Shown: positions 28,728 to 39,229, counted from the first letter of the stretch. The stretch is 64,000 nt of DNA from Bacillus sp. B-jedd (GCF_000821085.1 NZ_CCXR01000001.1:3183001-3247000), one strand, 5' to 3'. Translations and numbers: made by a program. Notes: a model not told the origin generated them from the sequence alone.

Positions 28728-30218
28728 CTATAATGTTTCAGTGAATTTTTGAAAGGCTCGCAGCCCGGCTTCTGTCTGTTTAAAGACTCCCGCGTCTTCC
28801 AGCACCCGGACGAATTTCGCGCCGACATTTTGCCTGACGATGCCTTTCACTGTATCAGGAGTTAATTCGTGTGCGTGTCTTTCTTTCAGTTCTTCCGCCC
28901 AAACCTGATGATAGTCCTTCACGTCTGCTTTTTGCCCAAGCAAATAATCTTCGATTTCCTTGAGTTCTGTTTCGAGCCTGGCGGGCAGAACGGCCAGCCC
29001 CATTACTTCAATCAATCCGATGTTTTCCTTTTTAATGTGCTGGACATCTTCGTGAGGATGGAAAATGCCTAGAGTGTGAGTTTCGCTCGTCCGGTTATTG
29101 CGGAGGACAAGATCCATTTCATACTTGCCATCGCGCATTCTGGCAATCGGAGTGATGGTGTTGTGCCTAGTTTCATTTGTATTGGCCAGGATTTCCGCTT
29201 CAGGGTCGCTGTATCCGATCCATTTTTCCAAAATCATTTCCGCTGCGCCTGCAAGCAGGTCTCTGTCATCCCCGCGCAGGCGGATGACGGACAAAGGCCA
29301 TTTCAGTGTCATGGCTTCAAACTCCGGAAAAGTTTCCAAAGTAAAACGGCCGGTTTCTTCTGCTTTCGCCATCGCGAACTCATACTTGCCTCCCTGGTAA
29401 TGGTCATGCGTCAGGATGGAGCCCCCGACAATAGGGAGGTCCGCATTTGAGCCAAGGAAATAATCGGGAAACATAGCGACAAATTCAAGCAGCCTTTCAA
29501 ATGCGCTCCGGTCGATTTTCATATCCCGATGCTCACCACAGAGGACAATGCAATGCTCATTATAATAAACGTATGGTGAATACTGGAGGTACCACGGCTC
29601 ACCCGTAAGCTCCATCTCAATCATCCTGTGGTTTGAACGGGCTGGATGATTGATTCTTCCCGCATAGCCTTCGTTTTCAATGCAAAGCAGGCATTTTGGG
29701 TAATTGGATGAAGCGGTTTTCATCTCGCGTTCAAGCGCAATTTGTTTCGGGTCTTTCTCTGGTTTTGATAGATTGATGGTAATATCGATTGTCCCATACG
29801 GAGAATCGTACTGATAGCTAATATTTTTGGCAATATTCTTTGTCTGAATATAATTGCTGTTTTGGCTCAGTGCATAAAAATAATCGGTTGCCGACCGTGG
29901 ATCAGCCGTATATTTTTCATAAAAGCGCCCGGTCACAGCAGACGGCTTTTCAATGAGGATGTTCATTAATTTCGCTGTCAAAATTTCCTTCTGGGAGTCT
30001 AAATCGGAAATAATCCCTTTACCTACCGCATAATCAGCCAGGTTCTCAAGAATGTCGGGAATGCCCGTATCTCCCGTAGGTTGGACGCTCTTTTGAAAGT
30101 CATCAAGCTCTAACAGAGCCATTATTTGATTGCGGGCATAAATCTCATCCCGGGCCTCGATCATCTCGAGTTTTATCGCCTGGTCGAGAAGGGCCTGAAT
30201 TGCTTCATTTACATGCAT
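28728..30218 (-). CDS. galT: UDP-glucose-hexose-1-phosphate uridylyltransferase GalT (class II)
   Basis: Exchanges UMP between UDP-glucose and galactose-1-phosphate in the Leloir pathway. 496 residues, the long Gram-positive type rather than the E. coli HIT-type length. The conserved block NHPARSNHRMIEMEL and the ILTHDHYQGG histidine cluster are present. It starts 15 bp after galE, with AAAGGGCGGGG upstream. Last gene of galR-K-E-T. Confidence 0.95.
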   Translation of the reverse strand: MHVNEAIQALLDQAIKLEMIEARDEIYARNQIMALLELDDFQKSVQPTGDTGIPDILENLADYAVGKGIISDLDSQKEILTAKLMNILIEKPSAVTGRFYEKYTADPRSATDYFYALSQNSNYIQTKNIAKNISYQYDSPYGTIDITINLSKPEKDPKQIALEREMKTASSNYPKCLLCIENEGYAGRINHPARSNHRMIEMELTGEPWYLQYSPYVYYNEHCIVLCGEHRDMKIDRSAFERLLEFVAMFPDYFLGSNADLPIVGGSILTHDHYQGGKYEFAMAKAEETGRFTLETFPEFEAMTLKWPLSVIRLRGDDRDLLAGAAEMILEKWIGYSDPEAEILANTNETRHNTITPIARMRDGKYEMDLVLRNNRTSETHTLGIFHPHEDVQHIKKENIGLIEVMGLAVLPARLETELKEIEDYLLGQKADVKDYHQVWAEELKERHAHELTPDTVKGIVRQNVGAKFVRVLEDAGVFKQTEAGLRAFQKFTETL

Positions 30219-30233
30219 CGTTTCCCCGCCCTT

Positions 30234-31223
30234 TCAATCGTTATAGCCTTGTGGATGATTTCTATGCCACTGCCAGGCATCTTCAAGGATTTTCTGGATG
30301 GAAGTCTTTTTCGGATTCCAGCCGAGTACTTTTCTAGCTTTTTCTGATGAAGCGATCAATCTGCTCGGATCGCCGCTCCTTCTTGGGACCACTTTTGCCG
30401 GGATGTCATGGCCGGTTACCTTCCTGGCGGCCTCAATCATTTCCTTTACCGAAAATCCTTCGCCGCTTCCAAGGTTGATGGCCTCGCTTTTCCCGCCATT
30501 CTGCAAATAGTGGAGTGCGAGGATATGCGCAGCAATCAGGTCCTCGACATGGATGTAGTCACGGATGCATGTGCCATCCTCTGTATCATAATCATCTCCG
30601 AAAATTGAGATATACTCCCTCTTTCCAAGCGGAACTTCAAGGATGAGAGGAATCAAGTGGGTTTCCGGATGATGGTCCTCGCCAATCTCGCCAGAAGACC
30701 TGGCACCAGCAACGTTGAAATAACGGAGCGACACGTATTTCAAACCATACGCAGTCTCGCACCATTTCATCATTTTTTCCATGGCAAGCTTTGTTTCCCC
30801 GTACGCATTCGTAGGGTTCGTCACGGCTTCCTCGGTGATCGGCATTTTTTCCTGTTCCCCGTAAGTCGCGGCGGTTGAGGAAAAGACAATGTTTTGCACA
30901 CCGTTTTCAACCATCGTTTCAAGAAGCACCTGGGTACCATAAACATTGTTATCAAAGTAAACAAGCGGCTTCTCCATCGATTCGCCTACGAGTGAGTTAG
31001 CGGCGAAGTGGAGCACTCCATCGATTTTTTCATTTTCAAACACTCTCCTGAGGAATTGCCTGTCACGGATATCGCCTTTATAGAACTTTGCTTCAGGGTG
31101 GACCGCCTCTTTATGCCCAGTCTGAAGATTATCAACAACAATAACGTCATAGTCCTGATCAATTAACTGGTAGACAGCATGGGAGCCAATATAGCCGGCG
31201 CCTCCAAGTACTAAAATTGCCAT
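30234..31223 (-). CDS. galE: UDP-glucose 4-epimerase GalE
   Basis: Interconverts UDP-galactose and UDP-glucose. 329 residues of the extended SDR type, with the NAD motif GGAGYIGSH at residues 7-15 and the catalytic YxxxK in [10 protein letters not shown]. Starts within the galK stop codon (TAATG), with GAGGAGG upstream. Confidence 0.95.
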   Translation of the reverse strand: MAILVLGGAGYIGSHAVYQLIDQDYDVIVVDNLQTGHKEAVHPEAKFYKGDIRDRQFLRRVFENEKIDGVLHFAANSLVGESMEKPLVYFDNNVYGTQVLLETMVENGVQNIVFSSTAATYGEQEKMPITEEAVTNPTNAYGETKLAMEKMMKWCETAYGLKYVSLRYFNVAGARSSGEIGEDHHPETHLIPLILEVPLGKREYISIFGDDYDTEDGTCIRDYIHVEDLIAAHILALHYLQNGGKSEAINLGSGEGFSVKEMIEAARKVTGHDIPAKVVPRRSGDPSRLIASSEKARKVLGWNPKKTSIQKILEDAWQWHRNHPQGYND

Positions 31224-32410
31224 TATTGCACCTCCTCGGTTATTTCCTTCGTACCGTCGCCGATATGCGCGACATAAAAGCTTGCCTCATAGCCAATTTT
31301 ATCCCGATAAGCCTTGCCGACGTCCTCGATAAATTCGTCAGCGAGCCCATTTTCCACTAGAGCGATGGCGCAGCCGCCAAAGCCGGCTCCGGTCATTCTC
31401 GCGCCGACTGTTCCGCTTTGCCGCCAGGCCGCCTCTACTAGAGTATCAAGCTCAATTCCTGTAACCTCGTAATCATCTTTCAGAGACTGATGCGACTCGT
31501 TCATCAGCTTGCCGAATATGTCAAGATTGCCCTTTTTCAATTGTTCGAGAGCTTGGATTGTCCGCTGGTTTTCATAGACGGCATGTTTGGCTCTTCTCTG
31601 CAAAACTTCATCCGTGATTAGGTGCTTATGGGCTTCGAATTTTTCTTCAGATAAAGCCCCAAGTGAAGTAACATCCAGTTCCGTCTGCAAATATGCCAAG
31701 GCGGATTCGCATTGGCTGCGGCGTTCATTGTATTTTGAATCAGCGAGCTCACGCCTTTTATTTGTATTCATGATAATGATTTGATGGTCAGTAAGATTAA
31801 GAGGCGCGTATTCATATTCCAATGTTTCACAATCAAGCAGGATTCCGCAGTTTTCTTTGCCCATTCCAACCGCGAACTGATCCATAATACCGCTGTTTAC
31901 GCCAATGAATTCATTCTCAACTTTTTTGCCAAGCTGGACAAGGTCGATTCTAGGGATGCTGAGGCCGAAGATTTGATCAACCATCACACCGATCAGCATT
32001 TCCAGTGAAGCAGAGGATGAAAGGCCAGCGCCATTCGGGATGTTGCCTTCAATGAGGATATCCAGTCCTGATGGGATGTCCCAGCCTGCTTCCTTGATGT
32101 AGCGGATCATCCCTTTCGGAAAGTTCGCCCAATTATGTTCGACCCTGTAGTCAAGATCATCCAGGGAGAACTCAATCACGCCTTTGCCCGGGAAGTTTTT
32201 AGAATATAGCCTGACAAGGCGGTCACTGCGTTTTTTGGCGATGCCATACGTTCCATACGTAATCGCGCAAGGAAAAACACGGCCGCCATTATAGTCCGTA
32301 TGTTCGCCGATCAAATTAATCCGCCCCGGTGAGAAGAAAGTGCGCGCTCCTTCCCCATCCAGTTCGTTAAATTGGGCCATAAAGTCTTTTTTCAAATTTT
32401 CCAGATTCAT
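31223..32410 (-). CDS. galK: galactokinase GalK
   Basis: GHMP kinase that phosphorylates galactose at C1. 395 residues with the galactokinase signature [15 protein letters not shown], the ATP loop [11 protein letters not shown] and the C-terminal motif [22 protein letters not shown] before the ATG. Second gene of the operon, 57 bp after galR. Confidence 0.96.
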   Translation of the reverse strand: MNLENLKKDFMAQFNELDGEGARTFFSPGRINLIGEHTDYNGGRVFPCAITYGTYGIAKKRSDRLVRLYSKNFPGKGVIEFSLDDLDYRVEHNWANFPKGMIRYIKEAGWDIPSGLDILIEGNIPNGAGLSSSASLEMLIGVMVDQIFGLSIPRIDLVQLGKKVENEFIGVNSGIMDQFAVGMGKENCGILLDCETLEYEYAPLNLTDHQIIIMNTNKRRELADSKYNERRSQCESALAYLQTELDVTSLGALSEEKFEAHKHLITDEVLQRRAKHAVYENQRTIQALEQLKKGNLDIFGKLMNESHQSLKDDYEVTGIELDTLVEAAWRQSGTVGARMTGAGFGGCAIALVENGLADEFIEDVGKAYRDKIGYEASFYVAHIGDGTKEITEEVQ

Positions 32411-32467
32411 ATTATAATCTCCTTATTTTCGGAAATGACATTTTGCTTAACGGCAAAATTAGATGGA

Positions 32468-33478
<1,011 letters not shown>

Positions 33479-33527
33479 TTACCTGCTATAGCCGTTGTTC
33501 AAAATCATTAAAACCTTTTCATCTTTA

Positions 33528-33555
33528 ATTTTATCTCTTTTAGTAAACGAGTCAA
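33528..33555 (-). promoter_or_regulatory. promoter of galRKET
   Basis: Minus strand TTGACT, 16-bp spacer, TAAAAT, about 70 bp upstream of galR. The spacer contains one arm of the operator. Confidence 0.7.
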
Positions 33556-33568
33556 TATTTTTACTAAA
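33539..33568. promoter_or_regulatory. candidate GalR operator
   Basis: TTTAGTAAA (33539-33547) and its exact reverse complement TTTACTAAA (33560-33568) have centres 21 bp apart. One arm lies in the promoter spacer, the other just upstream of the -35 box, an arrangement suited to repression by a LacI-family dimer or tetramer. The first arm continues into ACG, as in many LacI-family sites. Confidence 0.6.
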
Positions 33569-33754
33569 ATTTTACCTGCTTTTTTAACTTATTTTTTGCA
33601 AATGTAAATTTGTTCATTCAATGGCCGAACGCTCGTAATGATTTGAACTTAGATCAGCCTTTGTAGTAAACAATTGGAACTCTAACCAAATGACAAAGTT
33701 GGGACTGGATGGCTACAACGGATTTTATTATATAATCCATGAGGGAGGGCTGTT

Positions 33755-33895
33755 GTGAAGGTGAGAAAGTGGCTCTACAAACAGTTTTTAGGAATGAGTT
33801 TACGAATGGCATCCTTGATCCTGAGGGGGATGGTTAAAGCGCTTCGTTCATATTCCAGAATGAAGCAGCGGATCCGTTCCCTGCTTCATTGCTAG
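33755..33895 (+). CDS. short cationic protein (candidate small gene)
   Basis: 46 residues with 12 Lys/Arg and no Asp or Glu (MKVRKWLYKQFLGMSLRMAS at the N terminus). GTG start eight bases after GAGGGAGGG; a TATAAT box lies 24 bp upstream of the start. Alternating hydrophobic and basic residues would form an amphipathic helix. It ends just before the promoter of the riboswitch-controlled met operon 2. I do not recognise a family. It could be a small membrane-active peptide or a fortuitous ORF. Confidence 0.45.
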   Translation: MKVRKWLYKQFLGMSLRMASLILRGMVKALRSYSRMKQRIRSLLHC

Positions 33896-33926
33896 TTTGC
33901 AAAAAGATTAAAATTTTCTTTTTTGT

Positions 33927-33955
33927 TTGACTTTTTAAATTTCGGGGTGTAGAGT
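33927..33955 (+). promoter_or_regulatory. promoter of metNPQ operon 2
   Basis: TTGACT, 17-bp spacer, TAGAGT. The expected start near 33962 is about 30 nt before riboswitch C. Confidence 0.65.
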
Positions 33956-33990
33956 GGGATACAGGAATTTGAAAAGCGAATATTATGTAC

Positions 33991-34091
33991 CTTCTTATCA
34001 AGAGAGGTTGAGGGACTGGCCCTATGACACCTCGGCAGCGGACATGATTGTCTGTGCCAAATCCAGCAAGCGATGCTTGATAGATGAGAAG
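33991..34091 (+). promoter_or_regulatory. SAM-I (S-box) riboswitch C, distal to metN copy 2
   Basis: S-box core TTATCAAGAGAGG, GAGGGACTGGCCC, CACCTCGGCAGC, and P1 formed by CTTCTTATC (33991-33999) with GATGAGAAG (34083-34091). The P1 3' strand overlaps the antiterminator. In tandem with riboswitch D. Confidence 0.95.
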
Positions 34092-34113
34092 AGGCGAACT
34101 TGATCAATTCTGT

Positions 34114-34143
34114 CCTCTTCTTTTGAAGGGGCTTTTTATTTTT
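34114..34143 (+). terminator. attenuator terminator of SAM riboswitch C
   Basis: CCTCTTC-TTTT-GAAGGGG followed by CTTTTTATTTTT. CCTCTTC can instead pair with GAAGAGG at the end of the aptamer (antiterminator). Confidence 0.88.
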
Positions 34144-34170
34144 CCTGCACATCACCCCATACTGTTTTCA

Positions 34171-34275
34171 TTCTTATCGAGAGAGGTTGAGGGACTGGCC
34201 CTATGACACCTCGGCAGCGGACTCCATTGGAGCTCTGTGCCAATTCCAGCAAGCGAAAGCTTGGGAGATAAGAAG
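34171..34275 (+). promoter_or_regulatory. SAM-I (S-box) riboswitch D, proximal to metN copy 2
   Basis: Same core as C; the two are identical over about 40 nt from GAGAGG to GCAGCGGA. P1 pairs TTCTTATC (34171-34178) with GATAAGAAG (34267-34275). Confidence 0.95.
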
Positions 34276-34303
34276 AGTCCTTGCCTGTCTATGCGCAGGC
34301 GCG

Positions 34304-34339
34304 CCCTCTTCTGTCCCCCGGAAGAGGGTTTTTTATTTT
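34304..34339 (+). terminator. attenuator terminator of SAM riboswitch D
   Basis: CCCTCTTC / GAAGAGGG followed by TTTTTTATTTT, with AGAAGAG at the aptamer end as competing antiterminator partner. Confidence 0.92.
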
Positions 34340-34460
34340 CCGGAAAATGGGTGGCGGAAAGGAACGGACTGAAAATCATAAGCAACGGGCGTAGGCGCAA
34401 AGCAATTTTGCCAAAAGAAAAAGAAATAAGATACATGTTACAGGATAAGGAGGCAGGCAG

Positions 34461-35495
34461 ATGATTGAGTTTCAGCAGGTACGGAAGGTTTACGGCGGGG
34501 GAAGCGGGCAGCAGGTTGCCGCGCTGGACGGGATTGATTTGAAGATTAGCACCGGTCAGATTTTCGGGGTCATCGGGTTCAGTGGGGCGGGAAAGAGTTC
34601 GCTGATCCGCTGTGTGAATCTGCTAGAGCGCCCGACATCGGGAAAGGTGATTGTCGATGGGAATGATTTGACTTCCCTTTCGGCAAAAGAGGTTCGCGAA
34701 ATCAAGCGGAACATCGGTATGGTTTTTCAGCATTTCAATCTATTAAATTCGAAAACTGTGTTCGCGAATGTGGCAATGCCGCTCATTCTCGGAAAAACGC
34801 CGAAGGATGAAATCAGGAAGCGGGTTTACGAGCTGCTCGAGTTTGTCGGGCTGGCCGATAAGGCGGACAACTACCCTGACCAGCTTTCAGGCGGGCAGAA
34901 GCAGCGGATCGGGATTGCCCGGGCGCTTGCGACGCAGCCTTCAATTCTCCTTTGTGACGAAGCAACTTCGGCGCTCGACCCGCAGACGACGAGCTCGATT
35001 CTTCAGCTGCTGAAGAAAATCAACAAGGAATACAACATCACGATTCTAATCATCACCCATGAGATGTCGGTCATCAGGGAGATTTGCGACCGGGTTGCGG
35101 TTATAGAAGCAGGAAAGATTATTGAAGAAGGTTCTGTTTTCGACGTTTTCTCGGCACCGAAAACCGAGACGGCCAGGAACTTTGTCAGCTCGGTGATGAA
35201 TGACCGCATTCCGGAATCTGTCAGGGAGCTGATCGAACAGAATGACGGGCTGCAAAAAGTTTACCGGATCAGCTTTGTCGGCAATTCTGCAGGCCAGCCA
35301 CTTCTCTCACAGCTGGCAAAAAAGTTCGAACTTGATGTGAACGTCCTGTTCGGCAACATCACTGAACTCCAGGGGACGCCATTTGGAAACCTAATAGTCG
35401 AGTTCCAGGGAAGCGAGAAGGAAACCCTCCGCGCCCTCAATTATATTCATCAGCAAAATGTCAGCATAAAGGAAGTGACCGCACATGCTAGTTAA
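34461..35495 (+). CDS. metN: methionine ABC transporter ATPase MetN (copy 2)
   Basis: 344 residues with Walker A GFSGAGKSS, signature LSGGQKQR, Walker B ILLCDEATSALD and a C-terminal NIL domain. Clearly related to copy 1 but divergent, so an old duplication or separate acquisition rather than a recent copy. AAGGAGG before the ATG. First gene after two SAM riboswitches, which is the best evidence for methionine or a precursor as substrate. Confidence 0.94.
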   Translation: MIEFQQVRKVYGGGSGQQVAALDGIDLKISTGQIFGVIGFSGAGKSSLIRCVNLLERPTSGKVIVDGNDLTSLSAKEVREIKRNIGMVFQHFNLLNSKTVFANVAMPLILGKTPKDEIRKRVYELLEFVGLADKADNYPDQLSGGQKQRIGIARALATQPSILLCDEATSALDPQTTSSILQLLKKINKEYNITILIITHEMSVIREICDRVAVIEAGKIIEEGSVFDVFSAPKTETARNFVSSVMNDRIPESVRELIEQNDGLQKVYRISFVGNSAGQPLLSQLAKKFELDVNVLFGNITELQGTPFGNLIVEFQGSEKETLRALNYIHQQNVSIKEVTAHAS

Positions 35496-36135
35496 TTCGG
35501 ATCAAATCATCAAAGCACTCGTAGAAACACTGCAAATGGTCGGCTTTTCGCTTTTGTTCTCGGCCGTTCTCGGTATCCCGCTTGGGATTGCATTGGTGGT
35601 GACGAGGAAAGGACATTTGCTTGAAAACGCGCCATTCTTCAATACGCTTAATGGCATCATTAACGTGCTGCGCTCGGTTCCATTCATCATTTTGCTAGTC
35701 GCCATTATTCCAATTACTAGATTTCTCGTTGGCACTTCAATCGGCACGGCAGCGGCGGTCGTTCCGCTCGTTTTCTATGCAGGGCCGTATATTGCGAGAC
35801 TTGTAGAAAACTCGCTCCTTGAAGTCGACCCGGGCGTTATCGAAGCGGCCCAGGCGATGGGCGCGACTCCTTGGCAGATTGTCTTCAGATTTATTTTGCC
35901 TGAAGCACTCAGCTCCCTCATCCTCGCCTTTACGATTGCGACAATCGGATTGATTGGCGCTTCGGCGATGGCTGGCGCGATTGGCGGAGGCGGTCTCGGG
36001 GACCTCGCGATTACATACGGCTACCAGCGATTTGATACGAAGACAATGTTAATCACTGTCGGCATTCTGATTGTGATGGTCCAAGGCCTTCAGTCTGCCG
36101 GGAATCTCGCGGCGAAGAGAATTAGACGGCGCTAG
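35485..36135 (+). CDS. metP: methionine ABC transporter permease MetP (copy 2)
   Basis: 216 residues, about five transmembrane helices, with the coupling loop EAAQAMGATPWQIVFRFILP. Its ATG overlaps metN by 11 nt, with GGAAGTG inside metN. Confidence 0.94.
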   Translation: MLVNSDQIIKALVETLQMVGFSLLFSAVLGIPLGIALVVTRKGHLLENAPFFNTLNGIINVLRSVPFIILLVAIIPITRFLVGTSIGTAAAVVPLVFYAGPYIARLVENSLLEVDPGVIEAAQAMGATPWQIVFRFILPEALSSLILAFTIATIGLIGASAMAGAIGGGGLGDLAITYGYQRFDTKTMLITVGILIVMVQGLQSAGNLAAKRIRRR

Positions 36136-36278
36136 GAAAAAGGCGTCTCCAGGTTTAGGATAAGCTGTTTGAATTTTGAGGTCATCCTTAGAAGCACTTC
36201 TTTAGAGTTTTGGCTTGAAGCAGAATTTTACAATATCTACACACTATAAAACTTAGATATCCAGGAGGAATTACCAAA

Positions 36279-37112
36279 ATGAAAAAATTACTATTAGCAA
36301 TCCTAGTTCTTACCCTAGCCGTGTTCAGTGCGGCATGCTCAGGCTCCTCATCCGCAAAGGGCGATAAAACCGAAAAAGTGAAACTCGGCGTCAGTGGCAC
36401 CGACCATCGTGTATGGGATTTCGTTGCAGAGAAGGCGAAAAAAGAAGGCATTGATGTGGAAATCGTTACGTTCTCCGATTATGTCCAGCCAAACCTGGCG
36501 CTTGCGGAAGGTGAATTGGACGTGAACTCGTTCCAGACCGTTTCATATTTCGACGCATTCATCAAAGAACACAAGCTCGACCTAGTACCAATCGCGACTA
36601 CTCAAATTGCGCCTATGGGCATTTATTCCGAGAAATATAAAGATGTAAAGGATATTCCGAAAGGCGGCAAAATCGCCCTTGCCAACGAAGCAACCAATAT
36701 GGGAAGAGGGCTCCTTCTTTTGCAGGAAGCCGGCCTAATCAAGCTTGAAGATGGGTTTGACGGCATTGGTTCCCTTGATAAAATCGTTGAAAATCCAAAG
36801 AAGCTTGAACTCGTTCAAATGGTCGCCGGCCAGACTCCGCGTGTTCTCCCGGACGTCGCCGCTTCGATCATCAATAACGGCATCGCCGTCGACGCAGGCC
36901 TGACTCCAAGGGACAACGCCATCTTCCTGGAAAGCGAAACCGCCACACCATACATCAACATCATCGCTGTCCGCAAAGAGGACAAAGACAACAAAACCTT
37001 GAAAAGACTCGCCGAACTCTACCAGCAGGACGACACAAAAGAATTCATTGAAAAGGAATTCAAAGGCAACACCATCCCAACCTTCGTCCCGTTAAGCAAA
37101 ATCGGCTGGTAA
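36279..37112 (+). CDS. metQ: methionine-binding lipoprotein MetQ (copy 2)
   Basis: 277 residues. The signal peptide ends in the lipobox SAAC (Cys about residue 20). The NLPA domain includes KLGVSGTDHRVWDF, in place of the usual PHAxIL, and ELDVNSFQTVSYF, where copy 1 and most MetQ proteins have ELDANYFQHIPYF. These pocket differences suggest a different ligand preference, perhaps a methionine derivative. CAGGAGG before the ATG. Confidence 0.88.
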   Translation: MKKLLLAILVLTLAVFSAACSGSSSAKGDKTEKVKLGVSGTDHRVWDFVAEKAKKEGIDVEIVTFSDYVQPNLALAEGELDVNSFQTVSYFDAFIKEHKLDLVPIATTQIAPMGIYSEKYKDVKDIPKGGKIALANEATNMGRGLLLLQEAGLIKLEDGFDGIGSLDKIVENPKKLELVQMVAGQTPRVLPDVAASIINNGIAVDAGLTPRDNAIFLESETATPYINIIAVRKEDKDNKTLKRLAELYQQDDTKEFIEKEFKGNTIPTFVPLSKIGW

Positions 37113-37127
37113 GGCACGAGGAAGGTT

Positions 37128-37166
37128 CAAGCCCTTCATTTGGGTGAGTTATTGGGCCTGTTTTAT
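37128..37166 (+). terminator. weak terminator after metQ copy 2
   Basis: CAAGCCC / GGGCCTG (one mismatch, long loop) followed by TTTTATTG. It may only partly separate metNPQ from the M20 gene. Confidence 0.4.
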
Positions 37167-37333
37167 TGCTTCATTCGAGAGTCGAATGTTACAGCGGGAA
37201 AGCAATGAAGTTTCATTGTTAAACATTGTCCGATTTTTGAAACCACTTTGATTTATTAGGTTTATTTTGCCCGGGGAGAGAAAAGGTTCGCCCCTTCCCC
37301 TCCCCTTTTCAACCATAAAAAGGAGGAATTAAC

Positions 37334-38548
37334 ATGACAGCACCTGCCACCACAGCAACCGAATTGAAAAATGTCATACTTGGAAACATTGACGCGAAGC
37401 GCGCCATTTATGTGGCGACAAGCCAGGCAATCCACGCCCGGCCGGAAATCGGCAACGAGGAGTTTTTCGCCTCCGCCCAGCATGTAAAGCTTTTGGAAGA
37501 CGAAGGCTTTGAGGTTGAAAAGGCGGTTGCCGGCCATGAAACCTCCTTCCTGGCGCGCAAGAAGTCTGACAAGTCTGGTCCGTCCATTGCGTTCCTGGCG
37601 GAGTACGACGCATTGCCCGGCCTTGGCCATGCATGCGGCCACAACATCATTGGCACAACAAGTGTTGCCGCGGCCATCGCACTCAGCAAAGTGATAGACG
37701 AAACAGGCGGTGAAGTAGTCGTTTTCGGAACTCCGGCGGAAGAAGGCGGCCCGAACGGCAGTGCGAAAGGAAGCTTTGTCAAACACGGACTTGTTGCAGG
37801 GATTGATGCGGCATTAATGATCCACCCGTCGGGGGAAACTAGGCTCACTTCATCCTCGCTCGCTGTCGATCCGCTTGATTTCGAATTCTTTGGAAAGCCT
37901 GCGCACGCAGCCGCATCCCCGCATCAAGGCATCAACGCCCTTGACGCTGTGATTCAGCTGTTCAATGGCATCAATGCGCTTCGCCAGCAGTTCACCGATG
38001 ACGTCCGCATCCATGGTATCATCACCCATGGCGGCGATGCGCCGAATATCATTCCGGAATACGCTAAAGCCCGCTTCTTCATCCGTGCGGCAACGCGGAG
38101 CGGCCTGAATGAAGTCACCCGCAGGGTAAAAGCTGTCGCGGAAGGAGCGGCTCTCGCAACCGGCGCAAGGCTGAACGTCATTGCTTTCCAGAACGAAGTC
38201 GATAATCTTCTATTAAATAAAACGTACGATGCCGTGTTCAAGGAAGTCATTGAGGAACTTGGGGAAACCATTGCATCAGGCGACCGTCCAGGACTCGGAT
38301 CAACCGATGCCGGGAATATTAGCCAGGTTGTGCCGACCATCCATCCTTATATCAAAATCGGACCTGCCGACCTCGTCGCCCACACCGCTGAATTCCGCGA
38401 GGCATCCGCTTCACCAAAAGGCGATGAAGCATTGATTACCGGTGCGAAGGGGCTCGCACTCACAGCATTGAAGCTTGTAACCGACGCCGACCTGCTCGCC
38501 TCCATAAAAGCAGAATTTGAAGAACGGAAAGCATCGGAAACGAGATAG
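37334..38548 (+). CDS. M20 family amidohydrolase (aminoacylase/AbgB-like)
   Basis: 404 residues of the M20D type. Metal-site motifs are seen: LPGLGHACGHNIIG, TPAEEGGPNG with the catalytic Glu pair, an HPSGET region and the C-terminal GSTDAGN...HPYIKIG. Relatives cleave N-acyl or aminobenzoyl amino acids. Its place behind a second SAM-riboswitch-controlled metNPQ set suggests release of methionine or cysteine from an imported N-acyl form; this is inference. AAGGAGG site. Confidence 0.87.
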   Translation: MTAPATTATELKNVILGNIDAKRAIYVATSQAIHARPEIGNEEFFASAQHVKLLEDEGFEVEKAVAGHETSFLARKKSDKSGPSIAFLAEYDALPGLGHACGHNIIGTTSVAAAIALSKVIDETGGEVVVFGTPAEEGGPNGSAKGSFVKHGLVAGIDAALMIHPSGETRLTSSSLAVDPLDFEFFGKPAHAAASPHQGINALDAVIQLFNGINALRQQFTDDVRIHGIITHGGDAPNIIPEYAKARFFIRAATRSGLNEVTRRVKAVAEGAALATGARLNVIAFQNEVDNLLLNKTYDAVFKEVIEELGETIASGDRPGLGSTDAGNISQVVPTIHPYIKIGPADLVAHTAEFREASASPKGDEALITGAKGLALTALKLVTDADLLASIKAEFEERKASETR

Positions 38549-38573
38549 GTTTATATTAGTATGAGCGATAAAA

Positions 38574-38618
38574 AACGAGTCCCGCCTTTTGAAAAGGTTG
38601 GGGCTCGTTCTATTTTTA
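38574..38618 (+). terminator. terminator of the M20 gene
   Basis: AACGAGTCCC / GGGGCTCGTT followed by CTATTTTTAG. Confidence 0.82.
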
Positions 38619-38842
38619 GGGTAAAAAGAGAAGCTGATATTTTACTAATTTGCGATTACTGAACTCCCTTTTAAAACATATTAGAGGCATATTTGAAACC
38701 TAGAAACTTTTACACCTCTAGTCTCTTCCTCATATAGTACTCTCCCTTACATCAGCCATCGGACAGAACAAGCGGACTATCTACCAAATTGGAATTATGG
38801 TAAAATATAGTAGATTTATTTTAGGTAATGGGGGGACTAATT

Positions 38843-38998
38843 TTGTCTTTGTTTAATCTTTTTGGAGCTAAATGTGAGATCTGCAAAAGAAAAAACAGTC
38901 CACTAAGAAAATATATCAATGACCGTGGGAAAGCTATTAAAGTATGTATCCCCTGCTCCGGATATGCAGAGCGGCGGGCATACCGAATCAAGCGATAA
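38843..38998 (+). CDS. small two-CxxC (zinc-ribbon-like) protein
   Basis: 51 residues from a TTG start preceded by GGGGGG. It has two CxxC pairs (CEIC near residue 11 and CIPC near residue 35), suited to one zinc. The rest is basic, ending RRAYRIKR. A hairpin terminator follows six bases after the stop codon. Family not recognised; nucleic-acid or protein binding is possible. Confidence 0.65.
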   Translation: MSLFNLFGAKCEICKRKNSPLRKYINDRGKAIKVCIPCSGYAERRAYRIKR

Positions 38999-39002
38999 AG
39001 AA

Positions 39003-39040
39003 AGCAGCTTCCAATTATAAACTTTGGAGGCTGTTTTTAT
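39003..39040 (+). terminator. terminator of the small CxxC gene
   Basis: CAGCTTCCAA / TTGGAGGCTG followed by TTTTTAT. Confidence 0.8.
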
Positions 39041-39229
39041 GCCGAAACCAATTCATGAAAGAGACATCCTTGTCTACTAGGGTACGGTTCCTCTTCTTTT
39101 TTCGAGTCACTAATGATGCACTGAAGCTGTCCACTGCCTCACTCTGTGACAATTGGCATATGGCTTCGAGTTTTTTTGTGCTAGGGTTAGGGTGTGTTGG
39201 CTATTATTGCAGATGAGGAGTGTTTATAT

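Noticed and set aside
33892..34436. Two minus-strand ORFs sharing the segment PLPRCHRASPSTSLDK
   Set aside because: The shared peptide is the antisense translation of the two conserved SAM riboswitch cores; no start signals.
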